In this document: one piece after another, positions 16,067 through 23,279 of the stretch | Layout: every line of letters starts with the position of its first letter | Position numbering within the stretch: position 1 is the first letter of the stretch | Source: Chryseobacterium polytrichastri | Lineage (GTDB): Bacteria > Bacteroidota > Bacteroidia > Flavobacteriales > Weeksellaceae | Direction: 5' to 3' | Assembly (NCBI RefSeq): GCF_900142445.1 | Contig: NZ_FRAV01000044.1 | Coordinates: forward strand, 1 to 39,493 | DNA length: 39,493 nucleotides | The notes under the pieces: generated by a model | What the model was told of the DNA's origin: nothing | Seen by the model: only the letters and a program-made list of their open reading frames with translations | Databases searched by the model: none | Translations under genes and position numbers: made by a program

Positions 16067-16474
16067 ATGAAAAAACTTTTAAAAATTGGGTTTTCAGCAG
16101 TAGTTTTAGGATTATTCTTTACTTCTTGTAATGACGAGGATGATTATCAAACCATCGAATCCATAGCTAAAATAAAGATTGATAGTGTAAAAGTGGTGAA
16201 AGATACGATGGATGTTTTCACCATACAAAGTATTAAAACATATTCTGCGTATTCTTCACAATGTGAAGGTTTTTACGGGTATGATTATATTTATAATAAC
16301 AATTTGGCAAGAACAGTTACCGCCTATAAATTTATGACCAGCGGACCTTGTATACAGGGAAATCACGTGGTGGCAAGTCAAATAAATTTTAGTCCACAAA
16401 AGATTGGGACATATAGTTTTAAATTCTGGAATGGTGGCAATAACTGGATCACCAAAACAATTGTAGTTCAATAA
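16067..16474 (+). CDS. Small lipoprotein of unknown function
   Basis: 135-residue protein with a lipoprotein signal: MKKLLKIGFS, hydrophobic core and the lipobox FFTSC with Cys21 as the lipid site, followed by NDEDD; acidic residues there are often found in surface or outer-membrane lipoproteins of Bacteroidota. The mature part has three further Cys (SSQCEGFYG, SGPCIQG) and an ending YSFKFWNGGNNWITKTIVVQ that resembles one beta-sandwich strand set. Not recognised as a known family. The following DUF922 gene begins 2 nt after its stop, so they form an operon. Confidence 0.78.
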   Translation: MKKLLKIGFSAVVLGLFFTSCNDEDDYQTIESIAKIKIDSVKVVKDTMDVFTIQSIKTYSAYSSQCEGFYGYDYIYNNNLARTVTAYKFMTSGPCIQGNHVVASQINFSPQKIGTYSFKFWNGGNNWITKTIVVQ

Positions 16475-16476
16475 TA

Positions 16477-17013
16477 ATGAAATGTCTTTTTGTAGTTTGT
16501 TTATTGATAACCAATATTTTATTTAGTCAGAAGATTGTTTGGAAAGAAGGCGTAAAACTGAACTGGAATAATTTTAAAAGCAACATAAATAATCAACGTG
16601 GGACCAATGTTGTTGCGTATACAAACTGCGGTTGGATATATTCTGTGGTAAAATCCTCCAACCCAAAATCTCCTGTCACCATTAAAATTGAAACTATTTT
16701 CAACGAAGATAAATCTTGGAAAGATGCCAAAAAGATCAATGACTATATTTTGGGACATGAGCAGAAACATTTTGATATTGCAGAAATATTTGCTCGCAAA
16801 TTGAGAAAAGAAGTTCAGGAAAAAATAAAGACTTCAGGCGATTTCAATAAAAATTTTCAAGGTATTTATCATCGAATTTCGAATGATTACAAAAGCTTTC
16901 AGGTGGTATATGATAAAGATACCAAACATGGTATGAATGAAGCAAAACAAACTGAATATGACCGCACAATCGCCGAAGAATTAGAAAATCTAAAAAGTTA
17001 TAAAGCCTCTTGA
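16477..17013 (+). CDS. DUF922 family putative zinc protease, exported
   Basis: 178 residues with a signal peptide (MKCLFVVCLLITNILFSQ). The motif G-H94-E95-Q-K-H98-FD is an HExxH zinc site as seen in DUF922 proteins, which are annotated as putative metalloproteases without proven activity. The N-terminal part (WKEGVKLNWNNFK) is the common opening of the family, which often begins with a W-x-L-x-W-x-DF pattern. It is tightly packed between the lipoprotein gene (2 nt upstream) and the nuclease gene, whose TTG start overlaps its TGA stop (TTGA). Substrate unknown. Confidence 0.82.
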   Translation: MKCLFVVCLLITNILFSQKIVWKEGVKLNWNNFKSNINNQRGTNVVAYTNCGWIYSVVKSSNPKSPVTIKIETIFNEDKSWKDAKKINDYILGHEQKHFDIAEIFARKLRKEVQEKIKTSGDFNKNFQGIYHRISNDYKSFQVVYDKDTKHGMNEAKQTEYDRTIAEELENLKSYKAS

Positions 17014-19703
17014 AATTTCTCAATAAAATAATCAACGAATTATTAGCTCAAAATACAGATCTTTCTGCATTTAATATTGTTTTGCCCGGAAAACGTCCTA
17101 TCGTTTTTATCAGACAAATTTTAGAAGAAAATAATTACTCCGGATTTCTTCCCAACTTTTTTACAATCGAAGAATTAATAGATCAGATAGCAGATAAACA
17201 GCCAATTCAGGGGATTTCTGTTTGGCTTTTTGCGTTTGATGTATATAAAAGCCTTAATCTTATTCCTAACGATGATTTTGCCGATTTCTTGAAATGGTTT
17301 CCTACGTTGCAAAAGGATTGGGATGATATTTTAAAATTTTCTGAAAGTGATCAGGCAGTTTTACAATATATGTTTGATGAAGAAAGGATCAAAGAATGGG
17401 CTCAGGATTTGGGAGAAGATGATGATGTTCCAAGAAAAAAATTCCTTAATTTCTGGAGAAATATGAATGTTTTTCTTCCTGTTTTAAAAGAGAAGCTACA
17501 GGAAAAAAATTGGGCAACATCCGGAATGATTCACGAGACAGCTAAATCTAAGATCATTGATTTTGCTAAAAACACGCTTAACAACTTCGTTTTTTGTGGA
17601 TTTAATGCTTTTACTCCGGTTGAAGAAAAATTAGTAAGAAGTCTTTTGCAGTGGGATAAAGCGCAATGCTTTTTTCAGGCAGACCATTATTATTTTGATG
17701 ATGAAAGGCAGGAAGCCGGAAAGTTTCTGAGGCATCATAAAACATGGAAAGAATTTAATGACAGCAGAGCTTTTCAATGGATTGAAGATGACTTTAACCA
17801 GCCAAAAAATATAAAAGTTTACGAGGTTTCAGGAAATGTAACCCAAACAAAAATTCTTCCTGAAATTTTTAAAGAAATAGAGAATAAAACGTATTCAAAT
17901 ACGGCCGTTGTTTTGTTGGATGAAAACTTGCTTCCTGCAAGTTTAGATGTGATGAACGCTGTTGAAAATCTGAATATTACCATGGGTTTTCCTTTGAAGA
18001 ATTTATCGTTTTCTAATGCCATAAAACAACTGTTTTATTTGCAGAAACAATTAGAAAAGAATAAATCTTCTTATTACTACCGGGATATTTTTCCTATCCT
18101 TGAAGAACTTCCGAAATCTATTGAGGATGAGCAGATTATCATTCAATTTAAATCTAAGATAGAGGAGAGGAATATCGTTTATATTTCAAGAAAGTTATTG
18201 CATGAGCTTTTAAGTGAGCTGTCTTATTTTAATTTGCTTGAAAAAGCAAATTCTACGAATGTCTATTTAGATTTGCTTATCGACTTTTGTAAGAAGATTA
18301 AGTGGTTGGAAATAGATGATATTCAGTATGAAAACGTTTCTCATTTTGAAAATGCGTTTAGAATTATAAAAAATCAGGTGGCTCCGTATGATTTCCAAAT
18401 TAAAATGGAAACACTGGAGATTTTGATCAATCAGCACGTGAATACGGAGAGTATTGATTTCCAAGGTGAACCTTTGCGTGGATTACAAATTATGGGACTG
18501 TTGGAAACCCGTCTTTTGAATTTTGAAAATGTAATCATGCTTTCTGTGAACGAAGGGAAATTACCTTTAGGGAATTCTCAGAATACGTACATTCCGTTTG
18601 ATATCAGAAGATTTTTCGACCTTCATACCTTCCTGGAAAATGACAGCATTTATGCCTATCACTTTTATCGATTGATACAGGATGCTCAGAATGTTCATTT
18701 GTTATTTAATGCATTAAGTTCAGGAGTAAATACGGGGGAAAAAAGTAGATTTATTACCCAGATTGAAATGGAAAGTTCTCACGATATTGAACACTTAATT
18801 ATTGAGAATTCTTCCGAGCCTATTACCACTCAGCCTATCGAAATTCCAAAGACTGATATTGTCTTGGAACGTCTTGAGAAATGGAAAGAGAAAGTATCGG
18901 CATCACACCTTACAAGCTACCTTTATAATCCTATTGATTTTTATTTGTCAAAGATTCTGAAGACCTCTGAAAGTGACGAAATTGAAGAGGAATTATCCGT
19001 TAAAAATTATGGAAATCTGGTTCACTATTCACTTCAAGAAGTTTATGAAGTGTTAAAAGGTAAAGTGTTAAAAGAAAATGATTTACTTCAATCAATTAAA
19101 GCGATAGATAAGTATATTGATGTAGCGATAGAAAAGCTTAAACATCAGCCTGAGTTCTATGAAAAAGGAATGAATTTCATTCATAAAGCCATTGCTAAAA
19201 AGGTAATTGAAAGTGTTTTAAGAGTGGATCTTGAATTGGTGAAAAGTGGAAATAAATTAGAGATTCTAGATATCGAAAAGAGGTTTGAAAATGTTGATTT
19301 TTATTTGGATGAAAATAACACCAACCGAATTTCTTTCTTAGGATTTATTGATAGAATTGACCGCTTGAATGGAACTTTAAGAATCATTGATTACAAGACT
19401 GCGAAAATTAAAAACCTAACGGTAAAAATCGACGAAAATAATGTAGACAACTATTTCCTTAACAGCGAAAGAAAACAAGCTTTACAGTTGTGTATTTATC
19501 AGTATGTTGTTCAGAATCTACCCGAGTTTTGGGGGCTTCCCATAGAAACGGGAATTTGGAGTTTTGCTGAAGCTAGAAAAGGCGTAGTTTCTTTACAATT
19601 TGAGAAGGGAAGTATAGATGACGCGATGAAGTCTATCAGAAGTCTAATTCTAGAGATTTTAGATCCTAATCTTACGTTTATTGAAGATATAAAATCCTAT
19701 TAA
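17010..19703 (+). CDS. AddB-like PD-(D/E)XK nuclease family protein, TTG start
   Basis: 897-residue cytosolic protein related to the AddB/RexB subunit of double-strand-break resection enzymes. The N-terminus (NIVLPGKRPIVFIRQIL, about 24-40) resembles the inactive helicase-like half, and the C-terminus carries a RecB-type nuclease: LVHYSLQEVYE, GFIDRIDR with Asp781, then IIDYKT with Asp794 and Lys796, and the QALQLCIYQY motif. At the point where AddB has the first iron-sulfur Cys (a CP-x-x-F segment), this protein has NPIDFYL, and no trailing C-x2-C pair is seen, so an iron-sulfur cluster is unlikely. Translation probably starts at the TTG at 17010, overlapping the upstream TGA; no ATG lies close. 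No AddA-like helicase gene is in the window. Confidence 0.85.
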   Translation: MKFLNKIINELLAQNTDLSAFNIVLPGKRPIVFIRQILEENNYSGFLPNFFTIEELIDQIADKQPIQGISVWLFAFDVYKSLNLIPNDDFADFLKWFPTLQKDWDDILKFSESDQAVLQYMFDEERIKEWAQDLGEDDDVPRKKFLNFWRNMNVFLPVLKEKLQEKNWATSGMIHETAKSKIIDFAKNTLNNFVFCGFNAFTPVEEKLVRSLLQWDKAQCFFQADHYYFDDERQEAGKFLRHHKTWKEFNDSRAFQWIEDDFNQPKNIKVYEVSGNVTQTKILPEIFKEIENKTYSNTAVVLLDENLLPASLDVMNAVENLNITMGFPLKNLSFSNAIKQLFYLQKQLEKNKSSYYYRDIFPILEELPKSIEDEQIIIQFKSKIEERNIVYISRKLLHELLSELSYFNLLEKANSTNVYLDLLIDFCKKIKWLEIDDIQYENVSHFENAFRIIKNQVAPYDFQIKMETLEILINQHVNTESIDFQGEPLRGLQIMGLLETRLLNFENVIMLSVNEGKLPLGNSQNTYIPFDIRRFFDLHTFLENDSIYAYHFYRLIQDAQNVHLLFNALSSGVNTGEKSRFITQIEMESSHDIEHLIIENSSEPITTQPIEIPKTDIVLERLEKWKEKVSASHLTSYLYNPIDFYLSKILKTSESDEIEEELSVKNYGNLVHYSLQEVYEVLKGKVLKENDLLQSIKAIDKYIDVAIEKLKHQPEFYEKGMNFIHKAIAKKVIESVLRVDLELVKSGNKLEILDIEKRFENVDFYLDENNTNRISFLGFIDRIDRLNGTLRIIDYKTAKIKNLTVKIDENNVDNYFLNSERKQALQLCIYQYVVQNLPEFWGLPIETGIWSFAEARKGVVSLQFEKGSIDDAMKSIRSLILEILDPNLTFIEDIKSY

Positions 19704-19752
19704 ATAAGTCTTGTACGATATTCATTTTAGTATAGATTTTCGTGACAATAAA

Positions 19753-19790
19753 AAAGAGCCTGATCAATCGATCAGACTCTTTATTTATCA
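19753..19790. terminator. Bidirectional terminator between convergent genes
   Basis: AAAGAGCCTGATC (19753-19765) pairs with GATCAGACTCTTT (19770-19782) with one mismatch and a 4-nt loop. A-rich on the left, T-rich on the right, it can end both the nuclease transcript and the minus-strand dehydrogenase transcript. Confidence 0.85.
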
Positions 19791-19804
19791 ATATTTTTTA
19801 ATTT

Positions 19805-20983
19805 CTAGAAAGCGTTAATCCCTGTGATATCCATTCCTGTAATTAATAAATGAACATCGTGAGTTCCTTCGTAAGTGATAACAGATTCTAGGTTGGCAGC
19901 GTGTCTCATCATTGGGAATTCTCCCATGATACCCATTCCTCCAAGAATCTGGCGAGATTCTCTTGCGATATCAATAGCCATTTTTACGTTATTTCTTTTT
20001 GCCATTGAGATCTGAGCAGGGGTTGCTTTATGGTCATTTTTAAGGTGTCCTAACTGTAAGCAAAGTAATTGAGCTTTAGTTATTTCCGTTAAAAATTCAG
20101 CTAATTTTTTCTGTTGTAACTGATAAGATCCAATTGGTTTCCCGAATTGTTTTCTTTCTTTAGAATACTGAACAGCAGTGCAATGACAATCAATTGCTGC
20201 ACCAATAACTCCCCAAGAAATACCATATCTTGCTGAATTCAAGCAAGAAAGGGGACCTCTCAAACCTGTAACTCCTGGAAGTAGGTTTTCTTTTGGAACT
20301 TTTACGTCATTAAATACCAATTCTCCCGTCTTTGAAGCTCTTAAACTCCATTTATTGTGGGTTTCAGGAGTTGTGAAACCTTCCATGTTTCTTTCTACAA
20401 TGAGTCCCTGAACTTTTCCTTCTTCATTCTTAGCCCAAACAACAGCGATATCGCATAAAGGTGAATTTGTGATCCACATTTTGGCACCATTTAAAAGATA
20501 ATGATCTCCCATATCTTTAAAATAGGTTTCCATAGATCCCGGATCTGAACCATGATTAGGCTCTGTTAATCCAAAAGAACCAATCATTTCACCAGAAGCT
20601 AATTTTGGTAAATATTTTCTTTTTTGTTCTTCGGAACCGAATTCGTTAATAGGAAACATCACCAAAGAACTTTGTACAGAAGCTGCAGAACGAACCGCAG
20701 AATCTCCTCTTTCCAATTCCTGCATGATAAGACCATAAGAGATCTGATCTAAGCCTGAACCGCCATACTCAACCGGAATATATGGACCCAACGCTCCAAT
20801 TTTCCCTAATTCTCTCATCAAACCTGGAATATCTGTATGATCTTGTGCTGCCTTATCAATCTGTGGCATCACAAAACTTTCAACCCAGTCTCTTATTGAT
20901 TGACGAATCAGTTTATGTTCTTCGGTTAGTAAAGCATCAATTCCATAATAATCAGGAATGCTTGTAAGAGGATAATATGACAT
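19805..20983 (-). CDS. Acyl-CoA dehydrogenase, glutaryl-CoA dehydrogenase-like
   Basis: FAD-dependent acyl-CoA dehydrogenase of 392 residues from the ATG at 20983 (MSYYPLTSIPDYY); an ATG at 21010 adds nine residues without family support. Features match glutaryl-CoA dehydrogenase rather than straight-chain enzymes: VRSAASVQSSLVM carries the Arg (Arg98) that binds the free carboxylate, and TYEGTHDVHLLITG near the C-terminus has the catalytic Glu372 in the same setting as human GCDH. FGLTEPNHGSDPGSM and CLNSARYGISWGVIGA are also GCDH-like. It would oxidise and decarboxylate glutaryl-CoA to crotonyl-CoA in lysine or tryptophan breakdown, passing electrons to ETF. Single gene; no lysine pathway partner nearby. 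Confidence 0.88.
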   Translation of the reverse strand: MSYYPLTSIPDYYGIDALLTEEHKLIRQSIRDWVESFVMPQIDKAAQDHTDIPGLMRELGKIGALGPYIPVEYGGSGLDQISYGLIMQELERGDSAVRSAASVQSSLVMFPINEFGSEEQKRKYLPKLASGEMIGSFGLTEPNHGSDPGSMETYFKDMGDHYLLNGAKMWITNSPLCDIAVVWAKNEEGKVQGLIVERNMEGFTTPETHNKWSLRASKTGELVFNDVKVPKENLLPGVTGLRGPLSCLNSARYGISWGVIGAAIDCHCTAVQYSKERKQFGKPIGSYQLQQKKLAEFLTEITKAQLLCLQLGHLKNDHKATPAQISMAKRNNVKMAIDIARESRQILGGMGIMGEFPMMRHAANLESVITYEGTHDVHLLITGMDITGINAF

Positions 20984-21095
20984 GTAATTTAATTTTTCTA
21001 AAAATAGCACTTTTCATTATTCCTGAGAAATTTTTTTTAGGTGTTATTTTTACTATGTTTATTAGATTTTTAAATCGATTTTTTAGAAATGAATA

Positions 21096-21890
21096 TTAAA
21101 CTTCATCTCCTTCATTATTAGAGATAGGGTACTGATTAGTAGGATTGTAAATCCTTGTTTTAAATTTATAAAGATAAGGTGCCTTATTGGCAGAGCCGTC
21201 ATAAAGTTTCTCTAATCTTTCAAGAATGTTTAAACTTAAAATTTTTCGCTGAAAATTATTTCTCCTGAATTTCTCTCCCAAAATGGTTTCATACAGGGAT
21301 TGAAGATCTTTCATGGTAAATTTCTCTGGAAGAAGGTTACTTGCGGCTACTTCGGTATTGATATTCATTCTTAAATATTCAAGACCTGTTTCTATCACTC
21401 TGTCGTGGTCAAAAGCCATTTGAGGTAATTTATTGACCTCAAACCATTCACAGGTTTCATTAAAAGAGTCTGGGAATGTATTGGCAATAGAAAAATCAAT
21501 AAGGCTGCAGTATCCTACGGTGATGAATCTCTGGAAGATCCAGTGGTCTTTAGGAACTTCAATTCCTTTATTGTTTAGCAAAATCTGATGTACATTATTT
21601 TCTGTACGGTCTATTCTCCCAAAAGTATGGAACTGTTTTAGAAATAAATCTTTAAGATGGGTTCTCTCATATAAGACGCGGGCCGCAGCTTCGCGAAGGT
21701 CTTCGTCGTTAAAGACGAATCCACCGGGGAGAGACCACAAATTTAGGTCGTGGTACTTTAATAAAAGCACTTTCAGGATATTATTATGAAAACCAAATAT
21801 GGTGCAGTCTACAGATATATGTGCTACAAAGTCTTTTGTATCAATTAGTTCCTGAAGTGTTTCTTTGTTTTTTGTGTCTTTGATTTCCAT
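21096..21890 (-). CDS. Nudix-fold transcription regulator with winged-helix domain (NrtR/AraR-like)
   Basis: 264-residue cytosolic protein: Nudix domain (about 20-150) followed by a winged-helix domain (about 165-235; FTMKDLQSLYETILGEKFRRNNFQRKI). The Nudix box is degenerate: GGFVFNDEDLREAAARVLYERTHL lacks the two core Glu of REUxEE (Val and Arg instead), so hydrolysis is unlikely and the domain probably senses a ligand. Such Nudix/wHTH regulators control NAD genes (NrtR) or sugar use (the Bacteroides arabinose regulator AraR). It is read with an MFS transporter gene 23 nt upstream and sits beside a SusCD locus, so I infer sugar-responsive control of both. Confidence 0.87.
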   Translation of the reverse strand: MEIKDTKNKETLQELIDTKDFVAHISVDCTIFGFHNNILKVLLLKYHDLNLWSLPGGFVFNDEDLREAAARVLYERTHLKDLFLKQFHTFGRIDRTENNVHQILLNNKGIEVPKDHWIFQRFITVGYCSLIDFSIANTFPDSFNETCEWFEVNKLPQMAFDHDRVIETGLEYLRMNINTEVAASNLLPEKFTMKDLQSLYETILGEKFRRNNFQRKILSLNILERLEKLYDGSANKAPYLYKFKTRIYNPTNQYPISNNEGDEV

Positions 21891-21913
21891 GGGAGTAAAA
21901 GTAAAATTATTTT

Positions 21914-23119
21914 CTAAATATTTTTATTTGCAGCCTTAAAATAAATTAAACTTATCGTAAAAAGCACAGTTACAGCGAGTAAAATATATAAAGGATAAAG
22001 GTTTAGGAGCTTTTTTCCAAATAATAATGACATAATAATTGAACTTACTGCACTACCTAGCGATGAAAAAATGACAATAAGGGAGGTAAAGAGGTTCGCT
22101 TTTTCTTTATCGATCTTCGCAATCATTTTAGAATTGATCACAGGATACAGTGGTGATAAGAAAAAACCAATAACCGGAAATAAAAATAACAGGGCCATTG
22201 AATTGTCTGAATCAAAATATTGCAATCCCAGAATAACAATTAATACCAAAATAATGAATGATAGACATAGAACGTAATATTTTGATAAAGAAAATCTTTT
22301 AATAATATTAGCCGTAATAGTTCTTCCTGCATAAGAAAAAAGAGCCAGAAAAGAAGAGGCTTGCAATGCAAAGAAAGAATTGACCTTCAAATGGTTTTTA
22401 TAAAACGAAGGTAACCATGAGTTGAAGCTTTGCTCTACAAAAACGATACAGAATACAACCCCTAAAAATAACAGAATTATAGGGTTAACTAATTTTGATA
22501 ATTCTGAAATGATCCCTTGATTACCAGATTGTACAGGTTCTGCAATTTTTATTCTTGAAAATAAAAAAATGGTGATGATTGATAAAAGTGAAATAGATAA
22601 AAATCCAAATTTCCAATATTCTGAGAACTGACTCGAAATAAGCCAACCAAATCCTGTATTCACCACAAAAATACCAATCATAAACGTGGCTTCTACATTA
22701 CTCATAATCTTTGCTAAAGACTTTTCGTCGGAGATATTATTTCTAATGATGCCAAAAACACAAATCTTTCCAATCGCAAAACAAGTTCCGATAATAGCGA
22801 ACCAAAGTTTATAAAACCAAAATACTTCTACGAAAGGTAAAATAGTTGAACAAATCCCAACAATTGTTAAAGCCAAAATCAATGCTTTTTTAGTCCCGAT
22901 TTTACTGATAAAATTTACTGCGAAAAGTGAAATAAAGGCAATTGGAAGATCCTTAAAAGACTCTAAAAAACCGAGCTTTTCATAGGTGATTTTTGCCTCC
23001 GAAAGTTGCAGTATTACAATGCCCATGCAGTTTAGCACCATAGAGAAAATTAGAAAAGTAAGTTTTAACGGAAGTGAGATTTTGGTGAGCTTGGTATTCA
23101 TTTCGGGGATTTTTTTCAA
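21914..23119 (-). CDS. MFS transporter, probably for a sugar
   Basis: 401-residue inner-membrane protein with about 12 hydrophobic segments in two halves, as in the major facilitator superfamily. The cytoplasmic loop 2-3 (FISKIGTKKALILAL) fits the family pattern. An in-frame ATG at 23101 (MNTKLTK) is an alternative start. It shares a transcript with the Nudix regulator (23 nt apart) and is divergent from susC by 160 nt. In Bacteroidota polysaccharide loci, an MFS protein often moves the final mono- or disaccharide from periplasm to cytoplasm; here glucose or a small beta-glucan oligomer is plausible. Substrate is not visible in the sequence. Confidence 0.85.
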   Translation of the reverse strand: MKKIPEMNTKLTKISLPLKLTFLIFSMVLNCMGIVILQLSEAKITYEKLGFLESFKDLPIAFISLFAVNFISKIGTKKALILALTIVGICSTILPFVEVFWFYKLWFAIIGTCFAIGKICVFGIIRNNISDEKSLAKIMSNVEATFMIGIFVVNTGFGWLISSQFSEYWKFGFLSISLLSIITIFLFSRIKIAEPVQSGNQGIISELSKLVNPIILLFLGVVFCIVFVEQSFNSWLPSFYKNHLKVNSFFALQASSFLALFSYAGRTITANIIKRFSLSKYYVLCLSFIILVLIVILGLQYFDSDNSMALLFLFPVIGFFLSPLYPVINSKMIAKIDKEKANLFTSLIVIFSSLGSAVSSIIMSLLFGKKLLNLYPLYILLAVTVLFTISLIYFKAANKNI

Positions 23120-23149
23120 TTACTTTCTGCAATATTTTATGATTTTTTA

Positions 23150-23162
23150 CATAAAATTTATG
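23150..23162. promoter_or_regulatory. Palindrome downstream of the MFS-nudix promoter (candidate operator)
   Basis: CATAAAATTTATG is a perfect 6-bp-arm palindrome around a central base. It lies just after the minus-strand -7 candidate at 23175-23182, where a repressor would block transcription. The Nudix/winged-helix protein is the obvious candidate ligand. Confidence 0.4.
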
Positions 23163-23174
23163 CCTTTAAACCCC

Positions 23175-23182
23175 CAAAAATA
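23175..23182 (-). promoter_or_regulatory. Candidate -7 element of the MFS-nudix transcript
   Basis: Minus-strand TATTTTTG matches TAnnTTTG; the expected start point lies near 23168, some 50 nt before the MFS ATG. The -33 region is weak. Confidence 0.4.
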
Positions 23183-23246
23183 AACGAAAAATTAAAATAT
23201 TTATTAATATAATGTTAATTATTTAAAAAAAAATATATTTTTATTG

Positions 23247-23259
23247 TCTCAATTTGAGA
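23247..23259. promoter_or_regulatory. Palindrome 20 nt before susC (candidate operator or leader hairpin)
   Basis: TCTCAA and TTGAGA flank a central T. It sits in the susC leader region and differs in sequence from the palindrome at 23150, so the two are probably not copies of one operator. Confidence 0.35.
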
Positions 23260-23279
23260 ATTAAAAAACTAACTGTAAT

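Noticed and set aside
23150..23259. Idea that the two palindromes near susC are copies of one operator
   Set aside because: CATAAAATTTATG and TCTCAATTTGAGA share no more than the AT-rich centre, so they are reported as separate candidates.
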